Positions 10,141 through 19,887 of a DNA stretch of 64,000 nt are shown here, one piece after another. Below the pieces are notes generated by a model. The model ran no database searches, was not told the origin of the DNA, and saw nothing but the letters and a program-made list of their open reading frames with translations. The translations under genes and the position numbers were made by a program. Position 1 is the first letter of the stretch, and each line of letters begins with the position of its first letter. This DNA comes from Neoechinorhynchus agilis (lineage: Eukaryota; Acanthocephala). The stretch is taken from contig CM121341.1 in the NCBI GenBank assembly GCA_051530055.1, positions 2,976,001-3,040,000 on the forward strand. Direction: 5' to 3'.

Positions 10141-11600
10141 TAGAGAAAAGTTGGAAAACGGCAGAAAGATTTGTGAGCACGAAACAATAAGATAAGAATT
10201 TTTATAAGTGACTCAGCCGGTAGTCTTTTGATAGATATTTTTATTTTTTTCCACACACGGCCGAATGGAAAAAAATACCTATCAATAAGATAAGAAATTG
10301 TGCAGGTATTTTTGGTTTTTCAGAATGAATTATCGAAAAAGTGTTTTAATACGGAATTATTTCGAAAGTTAAAACAGACAAATTACAAGAAGCAGAATAA
10401 CAAACGAATACTATGAGTCGGATACGTGAAAACTGCAGGCTCCACAACAAAACCTCATTATACAATACGCAGTGACACATGAAAACAAACGCAACGCATC
10501 ACAACGTATACGAAACAGAACAATACAAGAACGAGCAGCTCGTTTTTGTAAGGGGGGTGCCAATTGCCGATTCTTCCAGACCTTGTTTTTCTCATACGAG
10601 TGATTATCAAGTCATGAAATTTCATTAGGCAGCTTGGAAACACTATAAAACATGACACGTCATAAACATTGCAAGTCTAAATGACGATTCTTCCGTATCA
10701 CGTTTTATTCTTTCACAAGGAATACGTCACAAATTTTACTTCTCGCTTAAGCGAGAGCAAGTTCACAAAATTCAGAATCTAAGAAGAATTTAAAATAACT
10801 TGCAGCATTAGGTACTCTGGTGGAAAAACTAAAAAAAATAGGACACCTACAAAGATCCAAAAAGATTTAGACTTTCTGAAAGATTCATTAGATCGAAACG
10901 AACGCTAATACCAATCAAATTTAATTCTAGACTTGGTTATGAGCGTAGCTTAAGAGATGGATGTGTTATTCTAGAGCCGTGATCTCGGTTTCTTTTATAC
11001 CCCCGATTGTTTTCGAAAATACCGGGGATCGGGAAAACATTTTGGGGCAACTTGAGAATCTATGTACGACAGTTGCCCAATGTTTTATATTTATTTTCAT
11101 TGAAAATGCTATTCACAGATAAGCGAGAGATATTCGGGATTGCTTTTGACTTCTTAATTTTAAAGATCCGTTAAAATGACTGAAATCAATGGAGATCACA
11201 CAAAAAACACCCCAATTGGATATTTTCGACATTACGCCTAATGTTTAATTGCAACAAAAATTCAGTTTTAAAAATTCGTGAGCTTAGTTCGCGGCCCGAG
11301 ACCCTCAAAGGCATTTCCATATTTATAAAATTTACACTATTTTCAATTGTTTTATTTCCATCGTTTAAGGTTTTCCAAAACCACCAGGAGAAAATCTTAC
11401 CTATCTGATCGCATTATTTCGAATGGTTTTCGTGTAGCGTTTAAAACGGACAAATCCGATTTATTATCGTTGAAATTTGCGTTCAAGAATGAACATTTGC
11501 GAAGTCAAAATATTGATGCTCAGAAAGTGACCGAAAAATAAGTTAACCAAATCCAAAATTATACAGTACGGGATATTGATTTACTAATGACCCCCCCCTA
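10141..11600. other. No gene; small hairpin and dispersed repeat
   Basis: AT-rich. A hairpin lies at about 10226-10288 (tgatagatatttttattttt against ggaaaaaaatacctatca). A segment at about 10975-11050 (gagccgtgatctcggtttct, then ttttatac and gattgttttcga) recurs at about 11790-11850. No coding frame is convincing. Confidence 0.5.
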
Positions 11601-11603
11601 ATA

Positions 11604-11682
11604 TTTCGTCCGACTTCTTCAGGTTGTTTCCGAGTGTTTTATCCGCGTTTTATTCGCCGCGAATTGAAGAAGTCCGATGAAA
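11604..11682. repeat. Head-to-head pair of hammerhead-like PLE motifs
   Basis: On the minus strand 11604-11622 reads CTGAAGAAGTCGGACGAAA. On the plus strand 11664-11682 reads TTGAAGAAGTCCGATGAAA. Both have the CTGANGA box (first base changed in the second), a GTC/GAC stem and a GAAA box, as found after PLE ORFs elsewhere in the window. They face each other across about 40 bp. Confidence 0.6.
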
Positions 11683-11995
11683 TATTGGCAATTCATAGAA
11701 TCAATTTCTATTTGTATAATCACCAAAAGACACATATGATTTTTAAAGCATTTTTATCATTTTAACCCCTCGAGGTGCCCTCGGAACACGAGCCGTGATT
11801 TCGGTTTCTTTTATACCTTCGATTGTTTTCGAGAAAAAACATTTTGGAGCAGGGCTTTAAAATTAACTTATTGGAAAGTATAGAACTGAAATATTCTTTT
11901 AGTCGTAAAAAGCAATGATACAACCAATAACAATATTTTAAATATTATTGTTAGATGCAAAAAAAGTATAAAACGTTTAATTCCACTAAAACAGA

Positions 11996-13013
11996 TTATT
12001 GGGGTCTTCTTAGCTTCTTACTTAATGACGGTTCCTTGTAGTTCTTCACGTCTAAACTTGCTTTTCGCGTCGGACGCTGTAACCTAAATAGAAAAAAAGA
12101 TATGAAATCGACTTTCCGGATCAATGGATACTCACGATCCTACGGTACGGCGTCTGTCATTGTTGTTGTTGTTGTCATCGTCAATATAACGACGAGTTTC
12201 GGAAACCGACCGAACTTCATTTAGGGTCCGTCGTTTTCGCTCCATAGGAAGTTCGTCTTTTTTTATGTTTTTTGTCTGCATTGTACGAAATTGTTCATCC
12301 GATTGAGTAGTTCGGCTATCCGAATCGTACAAATCGTGTTCTGTGATTTGTTTTAGTGTTTTCGGTGAATTGGAAGCTTTCACGTTTTTTCGCCTATTTG
12401 GACGAGTCCGTACGTTGGCCGTTGTTCGAATTACAGTGGGAGTGATGGGTAATTTTGAAGGAATATCACATTTCTCCGATACATGAGCGTTAGTTTCCGT
12501 TTTAATATCTTTTTGTTTGGAATCTGCTTTTGTATCCACCCGAACTGCCCTATGAAGAGCATTTAAAATGTTCTCTTTAACCATTACTTCCATTTGATCA
12601 TTAAATTCGGTATTAACGCAATTCTCGTTGTTTAAAGGAGGTTCCATTGACATGGAATGTGAAGAACTCGGCGACAATCGGGTCGTCGTCGTCACCAGCG
12701 GTTCAGACAGCTCTAAACCATTAGACGGTGGACAACTTCTGCTTGTATGTTGCTGAGTAGATAATACTTGATTCGAACATTTCCTCATCCTCCTCCGCCT
12801 AATCAACGTACGATTCCAACCGAGCAAATCGTCCAATTCCTTGCTGAATCCCTTCTCATAATAAGACTTTATCGTGTCTGAAACCACGGCTCTTATTTCA
12901 CTGATTTGTCGATTGACAGAATTGGTGAATTGATCAATAATCTCATCGGCACATTCTCGAAACGCAGCATCAATGCGATCCATAATCGCTTTATGCAATC
13001 TTTCCGAATTCAT
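11996..13013 (-). CDS. Shugoshin-like centromeric cohesin protector (two exons)
   Basis: Exon 1 is 13013-12136. A 52-nt intron (12135-12084, GTGAGT..TTTAG) joins exon 2, 12083-11996. This gives 321 aa. Without the splice the frame stops at once (TGA at the donor). The spliced C-terminus reads ASLDVKNYKEPSLSKKLRRP, a strong match to the shugoshin C-terminal basic motif (family form YKEPSLxxKLRR) known to bind phosphorylated histone H2A at centromeres. The N-terminal 60 residues look helical (MDRIDAAFRECADEIIDQFT), where the family has its PP2A-binding coiled coil. The middle is polar and Ser/Thr-rich, ending in an Asn run, typical of a disordered linker. The call rests mainly on the C-terminal motif. 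The inferred role is protection of sister-chromatid cohesion in mitosis and meiosis. Confidence 0.75.
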
Positions 13014-13367
13014 CCGATCTAAAACGCATACAGTAAACTTCTTTTTTTACCCAAAAACAAAATTGTGCATCTTTCTGCAAATTCCATATTTATGACGCAA
13101 CCGTACATTCGGTTCTTTCTGACATCCGGAAATATCGATGATTTTATTGAAAATTAGAAATCAATAACGACAATTCACAATTTCTTTGATCAATTTGAAC
13201 CTTTTTTCCGTCAATTTTTAGCGATTTTACGCCAATTGTGCCGAAAGTTTACAAAATTCAATTTTGGTCGCCTTTTTTAAAACAACAAAAATAATCAAAA
13301 GGTTTAGATTTTCTTGTTTTTTAGTTTAGAGAAAGACGATCCCAAATATGTTTCAAAATTCACTTAT

Positions 13368-14543
13368 GGAAAATTTTAGGAATTTTATTAAAACTAAAAT
13401 GTTTAGGCAATGGGGAGCACAATCTTTTACGTCGAAATTTCGAATTTAAGATTTTCAAAACGTATTTCGCCTGTGCTATATTTCTTGATTTTCAAGAAAT
13501 GAGACCATCTTTTCCTTTCACATTTTAATAATCATGACACCGATAAAAAAATTCGTTTGGGAAATACAGCTCGAATCGTGTTTTTACTTTTACAAAATGC
13601 TTTTTTATGACGGAAAATTTTAGGAATTTTATTAAAACTAAAATGTTTCGGTAGGGGAGCACAATCTTTTACGTCGAAATTTCGAATTTAAGATTTTCAA
13701 ACCGTATTTCGCCTGTGCTATATTTCTTGATTTTCAAGAAATGAGACCATCTTTTCCTTTCACATTTTAATCATCATGACACCGATAAAAAAATTCGTTT
13801 GGGAAATACAGCTCGAATCGTGTTTTTACTTTTACAAAATGCTTTTTTATGACGGAAAATTTTAGGAATTTTATTAAAACTATAATGTTTCGGTAGGGGA
13901 GCACAATCTTTTACGTCGAAATTTCGAATTTAAGATTTTCAAAACGTATTTCGCCTGTGCTATATTTCTTGATTTTCAAGAAATGAGACCATCTTTTCCT
14001 TTCACATTTTAATAATCATGACACCGATAAAAAAATTCGTTTGGGAAATACAGCTCGAATCGTGTTTTTACTTTTACAAAATGCTTTTTTATGACGGAAA
14101 ATTTTAGGAATTTTATTAAAACTATAATGTTTCGGTAGGGGAGCACAATCTTTTACGTCGAAATTTCGAATTTAAGATTTTCAAAACGTATTTCGCCTGT
14201 GCTATATTTCTTGATTTTCAAGAAATGAGACCATCTTTTCCTTTCACATTTTAATAATCATGACACCGATAAAAAAATTCGTTTGGGAAATACAGCTCGA
14301 ATCGTGTTTTTACTTTTACAAAATGCTTTTTTATGACGGAAAATTTTAGGAATTTTATTAAAACTATAATGTTTCGGTAGGGGAGCACAATCTTTTACGT
14401 CGAAATTTCGAATTTAAGATTTTCAAAACGTATTTCGCCTGTGCTATATTTCTTGATTTTCAAGAAATGAGACCATCTTTTCCTTTCACATTTTAATAAT
14501 CATGACACCGATAAAAAAATTCGTTTGGGAAATACAGCTCGAT
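13368..14543. repeat. Tandem satellite, 242-bp period, about 5 copies
   Basis: The landmark ttttacgtcgaaatttcgaa recurs at 242-bp steps (cgaa at 13433, 13675, 13917, 14159, 14401). Copies 2-5 are nearly identical. The first differs most, for example tttaggcaatgggg instead of tttcggtagggg. It lies directly upstream of the shugoshin-like gene. No coding frame spans it. Confidence 0.95.
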
Positions 14544-15206
14544 CATTTTTATGTATAAATTCAAGTTCGTTTATAAAATAGGAACGGATCTGTGCCTTTA
14601 TCAAGGACGAACTTTCATTGGGGAAAAGCTACATTTTATTTTTTCTTCATACTTACAAGGAATCTTGATGTAGAAGCGTACAAGATTGTGCCTCCGAAGT
14701 CAATCGGATTGAATAAATTCCTTTTCAATCTTCAAACACTTTCACAACAAACATTAGTGCCTCTGCATGATACGAATTGCGTTTGTTGCGCTACCGCGTG
14801 GCGCATTTTTCTAATTGGATTCCAACGAATTAGGAGAAATTTCTAACTGATTGGCTTAAGACTAATTCGACAAAATCTTTAATGCCTTTCTCCAAAGTCT
14901 TTGCGTCGCTTCGTTTTCGTATGATTTAATTGTATCAAGTTAAGGTCTTTGGTCTCTAGTCCTACGATTTTCATAAAAATTTTGCAAAAGCATGTATTTT
15001 GAGAAACAAAGTTTTTTTAGTCTAAGAACTCTGCTTTTTATGTATTTTGAGAAACAAAGTTTTTTACTTTAAGAACTCTGCTTTTTATTCATTTTTGAGC
15101 AGAAATCGGTAGCTTCAGTTCTTAAAATTACTACATATTGGCGGATCCTTGATTTCTAAGTAAATCTCTGCAATACAAAACTGAGACAATTACACAATGG
15201 ATATGT
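14544..15206. other. No gene; short tandem duplication
   Basis: A segment of about 53 bp (gtattttgagaaacaaagtt ... actctgctttttat) is present twice in tandem at about 14993-15090. The 84-codon plus frame at 14592-14846 has no recognisable feature. Confidence 0.5.
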
Positions 15207-15340
15207 TAATGTCGATATGTGAGGTACCGGGGAATGTGATTGGAATTATTGTTTAGTAGTCCACACCCGCGGTAAGTGATTATTTCGATTAAAGACGTTC
15301 TGCGAACCTCGTCGGGTTCATCATCAGTTCTAAAATACAA
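15207..15340 (-). repeat. PLE 3' terminus with hammerhead-like motif
   Basis: The unit has, in plus-strand order, gtcgatatgtgaggtaccgg, a gtcCACACCCGCGGTAA segment, then gacgttctgcgaacctcgtc and gggttcatcatcag. On the minus strand the last part reads CTGATGATGAACC..GGTTCG, the CTGATGA box with stem II. It follows the end of the PLE ORF remnant at 15405-15910 read on the minus strand. Related copies are near 25349, 35893, 35998 (inverted) and 43019, with partial matches near 17585. In this copy the GAAA box is altered to GCAGAAC. Confidence 0.75.
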
Positions 15341-15404
15341 GTGGTTAAGTAATTATTTCTCTCACACACTCGGTTAAGGCAGATTTTGTTCGCTCCCTTT
15401 TTTG

Positions 15405-15910
15405 TTAGCTATGAAGAAAGAGTTTGTAATCTCGTTAGTCATTCATGTCCGGTTTTTGTTCTTTGATTAAGAAGGCTTCCTCAATTAAGCGTCGAAAGTT
15501 ATTATGGTCACTTGCTAAAAACATTGTCTGGTCATAATTGGCCACTGGTCAGTTTGTATTCGACGATACCACCTTCTGAGTCTTGGACCGTTTAGGCCAT
15601 AAGAAACTTTGTAGACAGCAGCCCTCTTTTCCACCTTCTGGTGAGTTTCCGGAAAATTAGGTTTCCTATCAGCACTGAAGGTTGAAAATAAAATTGGCGT
15701 TTTATCGGCAGACCGCTGTTCTTAATTGTCATAGAGATTCTGTTACGCCAAGAGTTGGTTTGTGGGTCCATCTCCGGGACTCCAATGCACAGGTCCATTC
15801 GATTCGGTCCTATGAATGTTTCGTTTGACTGATTGTTCGTCGTTCGGTCCACTTGCTATCGCGCTGAAGTAAGAACATCTTTGGGGTACCCAAACTTGCT
15901 GAAACCATTG
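15405..15910 (-). pseudogene. Penelope-like element, C-terminal fragment
   Basis: On the minus strand the end reads LASDHNNFRRLIEEAFLIKE, then QKPDMND and a stop, the C-terminal helix typical of GIY-YIG domains in PLEs. Upstream frames are broken by shifts. The segment is almost identical to 43180-43679, so both derive from one source copy. No RT remains here. Confidence 0.75.
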
Positions 15911-16082
15911 TTTTGTCGAAATTGACCACTGGAAAGTATGCACCTCGTGTAGTGCAATAGTTAAACAGTGGACTGCAAATTGGTAATCCTACATAGAAAA
16001 TGTTGCGTAATTTTAAGCCTTATTTTTGAGAATTCGGTCTTCGGCAATTTTAGATGCTGATTAATCCTTAAATTTCGAAAAC

Positions 16083-16588
16083 ATGGATGCAACGTTCCCT
16101 TGTTGCACAGCCAGGCTAATATTTTGCAGGAGGAATGTTCCTGATCTCTGATCACCAGTGATTCTTCTCAATCTCTTAGACGATTGCTTGGCCAGATCCT
16201 GCGTCGTAGTACAGAACGACCCGAGCGTCTCGACGCCAAAGGGAACGAATTAATGGTTCCGACTCAGGTCAATGTATTAATCTTTTTGCGGTCCTCAGCG
16301 GCGGTTGCTGCTCCTCCTCCGGTTTAATGGTGGCGAATTTTATGCTGCTGGTTGCGAATCGTGTCCCAGAGAAGGCATTTGCTTCCCCTCGCCACGGGAA
16401 TACTGTAACACCGTCCGGGCTACGGTGGCCATCGAGTCGGCAAAAATTGCTCAGACCGCATTCACAGTATTCAGGGCACGGCTAAGAATAGCGTTCACTT
16501 CGGCTTATTGTGAGCACCTTTCGCCTGATTGCCGACAGACGAGACCATGGCGTTCCGATGGTTCCACGGTCACTCCGTAAGGGCAGCG
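16083..16588 (-). repeat. 500-bp inverted duplicate (partner 7252-7756)
   Basis: Reverse complement of 7252-7756, see that entry. The two ends are about 8.3 kb apart and enclose TFIIB, the shugoshin-like gene and the 242-bp satellite. Confidence 0.85.
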
Positions 16589-17446
16589 ATGGAATGGGCA
16601 CATCGGTACTCCGAGTCTCAGGGACACTGCAATCCTTACTGTCTCGTCGCATGGTGAAGGGCACAAACAGAAAGCGATTGGGATAGCATTGAGCCAAGCA
16701 TCCGATTCTATTGCAAAGACTGCCGCCAATCGAATTTGGTTCACCAGGCCACGAGAATCTGAAATTAAAGAGTTGTGAATTCTCGCTACGAGGGGTGAGT
16801 TCCAAACTGATTCTTTGCAACCATTGACGGGTACCTGCTCACTGCCTGAATCTCCACACCAAAGATTAAACGCCACTACGAAATCTTCATCTAAAGTGTA
16901 ATTCTCGCCAAGAAAGGATTTAACTACTTTGCGGCTTGCTTCATACGATCCCAAATAAGCTGCCAGAGAAATATCGGCTGATTTTCGGATACCCAAACCG
17001 CCGGACAACACATTCAAGGACGGTTGACGCCAGGCCTCGTCCGACAGCTGAAATTTTAAAATTCTCTCGAGAGAGGCTTTCACCGTCTCGTCCATCCTTA
17101 TGTCTAAAAAAGGTGCTGTGCGCAGCTTATACAGCAGTTTTGGAATGACGAGGATGTTCTTGATCAGGAACAGAGCGCACCAAAAGTTACGGTTGAAGAT
17201 TGGCAATAGGCGACTCACGACACTCCAAAATGAACACAATGCTCTTAGCCGCGCCCTGAATACTGTGAATGTGGCCAACATCCTAGAGCCGACCAATCTT
17301 TGCTGATTCGATGGCAATGGATCGGACGGTGTCACAGTATTCCCGTGGCGAGGGGAGGGTCCGCAGCCAGCAACATGAAAATCGCCACTATTAAACCGGA
17401 GGGGCGACGCAAAAAGGCAAAATACATGCACCTTGGTCGAAATCAT
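16083..17446 (-). pseudogene. LINE C-terminal half, long open segment
   Basis: A 313-codon minus-strand frame (17446-16505) contains LYKLRTAPFLDIRMDETVKA, LSDEAWRQPSLNVLSGGLGI, DAWLNAIPIAF and MCPFHRCPYGVTVEPSERHG, the post-RT part of the LINE family. Its 3' end continues in broken frames to 16083. The first part of that frame (17446 to about 17225) is not LINE-sense. It is antisense to a plus-strand LINE piece at 17225-17470, so two LINE fragments meet head to head near 17225. Confidence 0.85.
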
Positions 17447-17475
17447 TATTTCGTTCCCTGTAAATATAAAAAAAT
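17225..17475 (+). pseudogene. LINE 3' fragment in opposite orientation
   Basis: The plus strand reads LSRALNTVNVANILEPTNLC, then FDGNGSDGVTVFPWRGE and LVEIIISFP, matching the LINE segment around 7345-7600 and 61.8 kb. It abuts the minus-strand LINE copy that ends near 17220. The RPDG motif is changed to NGSDG. Confidence 0.75.
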
Positions 17476-17579
17476 AAGTTTTTGAGTTTCATTTATTCGG
17501 GGAAAAACGTTAAAGTGAATTAAGTATTATAAATTAGAAGTGTTGTATAAAAGTCTCCACTTGGTAAATAAGTTTTTAT

Positions 17580-17735
17580 TTAAAATGTTCTGTAGACCTT
17601 GTCGGGTTCATAATGGTTATCCTGTTCATAGCGCCGTTTTTAATAAATACTTTGCGAGGTGAACACATCTAAATAATAATTTTAATCATATAACCCGAAA
17701 CCTGCTCACATATCGACATTTTATAGATTGATTTT
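17580..17735 (-). repeat. Degenerate PLE terminus
   Basis: The stretch tgtagaccttgtcgggttca resembles the ctgcgaacctcgtcgggttca core of the PLE terminus. A further match, cctgctcacatatcgacatt, lies about 90 bp on. The CTGATGA box is lost. Confidence 0.45.
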
Positions 17736-17797
17736 CGAGAATTCAAAATAGACGTTGTTATTTGGACCCAATTTTTAATGATATCCTTTAAAATCAC

Positions 17798-18232
17798 TCA
17801 ATCGCAATCATTCATTAACCGATTAAACCTCTTTCCCTTTATCAGCGAGAGCCTTCTTTTGTCCTCGATTCTCTTCGTTCGAAGCCATTCAGGTATTTTG
17901 CGCTCAGTTCTCGGTACAAATGCCTTCTTTTTAAGCAATTGTTCTTTGTTCAATACGTCTCGTTCAATCGAATGTTTTAATTTTTCAAATGCTAATTTCC
18001 TATTAAGATGCCCACTCCGTGTCGATTGTTCCTTTATGACAATTGCCTTTTCACTGTTCGATGGCCTATAGTGAATCTCAACGCACGTCTTACGGCGGTT
18101 AGCGTGTTGTCCTCCGGGTCCGCGACTTGCGATGTACTTAATAGTCATGTTAGTTGATTTATAATGGCGGATCTCTCGTATTAGGAAATATAGAAGAGAA
18201 ATCGATGGCTCCTGATTTAATGGATTTTCCAA
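17798..18232 (-). CDS. Class-I release-factor domain protein (GGQ), mitochondrial type
   Basis: The 144-aa product contains SRGPGGQHANRRKTCVEIHY, the GGQ loop that enters the peptidyl-transferase centre and triggers peptidyl-tRNA hydrolysis. Then come TRSGHLNRKLAFEKLK and a long basic tail (KKKAFVPRTERKIPEWLRTK). It lacks the codon-recognition domains of full release factors. The small size, GGQ core and basic C-terminal extension fit the MTRFR/C12orf65 and ICT1 group, which rescue stalled mitochondrial ribosomes. The spacing resembles MTRFR more. The first 28 residues are a possible mitochondrial presequence. An inner start (MTIKYIASRG) is also possible, and an upstream exon cannot be excluded. 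Confidence 0.85.
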   Translation of the reverse strand: MENPLNQEPSISLLYFLIREIRHYKSTNMTIKYIASRGPGGQHANRRKTCVEIHYRPSNSEKAIVIKEQSTRSGHLNRKLAFEKLKHSIERDVLNKEQLLKKKAFVPRTERKIPEWLRTKRIEDKRRLSLIKGKRFNRLMNDCD

Positions 18233-18351
18233 AAATAATGTTGGGTTTGCGAAAGGAAAAACGCAGCCATAAAGTGTTGAGAACGTTTGATGAATCGACG
18301 GGGTTCAATCGAAAAGGAAAGTTTTATGATTCCTTTGAAGAATTAATTTGA
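18205..18351 (+). CDS. Possible small ORF, 48 aa
   Basis: The frame begins MAPDLMDFPKIMLGLRKEKR and ends in FYDSFEELI. It overlaps the 5' end of the GGQ gene on the other strand by 28 bp. It is charged and without a membrane segment, and I do not recognise it. It could be a first exon of a divergent gene sharing the promoter region, or chance. Confidence 0.25.
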   Translation: MAPDLMDFPKIMLGLRKEKRSHKVLRTFDESTGFNRKGKFYDSFEELI

Positions 18352-19887
18352 TTTCTTCGCTTCAAAAGCGATGTCCACCAGGAAATCGCAAACGTACTTT
18401 GACCCTATTTTTTTCTTTGATTTTAAGACACCTCTAAGACAATATACAGGTTATTTTTGTTGGGAAATTGATCTGAATAAAAAGTTTATTTGTTCCGTGA
18501 CTTCTTTTAAAGAAATACGTAAATCAAATTTAGCAATCCTAGGTAGAAGGCTCGTTTTCTAAATGTGTATTTCTAAACTTCTTTTTTAATTTAATATTCG
18601 CGGATTTCCCAATTAAATGGATAATGAAGACCACCTTCAAATGAATTCCACAACAAAAACAAAATGTAAAAATTCTTTATAAGAAATACAGCTACTGAGA
18701 AAAGATTAAAAAACAAACCAAAATAGAAACATCCGCTTTAATCGCTGAAAATCTCCGAAAAATGGTAATTAAATTCCTGTCCATTTGTAAAATTCGAATG
18801 GAATTGATTGTAGAAATCTAAAAATATGCAGATAGAACAAGGACGGAAGGGTTCTTCATTTTTGGACAAAAGTTTTGATCTGATTTAAAGTCGTTTTGCT
18901 ATTCATCTCATTTTTGAAGAAATCGATTGCGATTCAGCATTGGTTTCGATGCGAAAGAAGATAATTATCCGTCGGCGAAAAGGAATTTCGGCGCAATGGC
19001 CTCGATTACCGTTGAGATTATGGACGATTTGCGTAAATTCTTGTTCGCGTGGATGCTATTTAAGCGTTTATTGCATTTAAATTTGGTTCCTTCTGAAAGC
19101 TTTTACTTTTTAATGTTTTAAAAAAAAGGTTAAACACTGAATATTCTTTAATTTATCCTTTGAGAATTTAATACAGCCGCCCTAAAAGCTACTTTTATAT
19201 CTTGAAGGCTTTTTGCTTTTCAATTTCACACATCTTTGGAACCTGCATTTAACGAAGAACCTAATAAAAAGTTTAAAACATTTTTAAATGTCATACAAGG
19301 CCATTAGATACTTTCTGAGCATTCTTTAATTCATACATTGACAATGTTATCGTGAATTTTATTTTACGATGTCAAATTTTTAATATTTAAACATCAAGAA
19401 ACTTCTAAGAAGAGTTGAACATGTTTCTGAAACGCTCGAATTTTCTTTAATCGTCGACTCTTTTTTTACGCCTGATTTCAAACGACTATTTAACTATCGT
19501 GTTTTCCTTAAAAAACGAAGAAATTTTCTCTGCGAATCAAATTTGCTCTAAAACATTTTTCCTTTACGTATAAGAATTTAAGAACCAATAAAAATTGACG
19601 CAGCTAATTAATCTCTTTCTATTATTGGCCACATTGCCAATGTAAAAAATCTACTATCATTTTGTGTTTTTTCTTTATTTACTAAAAGACGGTTATGTTC
19701 TAATTTCCTTTAAAGGATACTCGAAATTCAGCGTTTAAACAAATCTTCTTATTATGTAAGAAATACGTATTTTGGTTTCACGAATAATGAAGAAAAGACT
19801 TAGGTTTTACAGACTAACCGACAACTGTTAAAATAGCGACTTTTGTCGAATTTTGTCTTTTAACATTTCAGACATTGTACAAAACAA
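18352..19887. other. No gene seen
   Basis: About 1.5 kb of AT-rich sequence. Short frames at 18371-18562 and 18927-19121 have no recognisable feature. The last part presumably contains the 5' region of the J-protein gene. Confidence 0.5.

Noticed and set aside
10735..10760. Small perfect palindrome tctcgcttaagcgaga as operator or terminator
   Set aside because: Isolated short palindrome with no gene context in eukaryotic DNA. Chance occurrence is likely.
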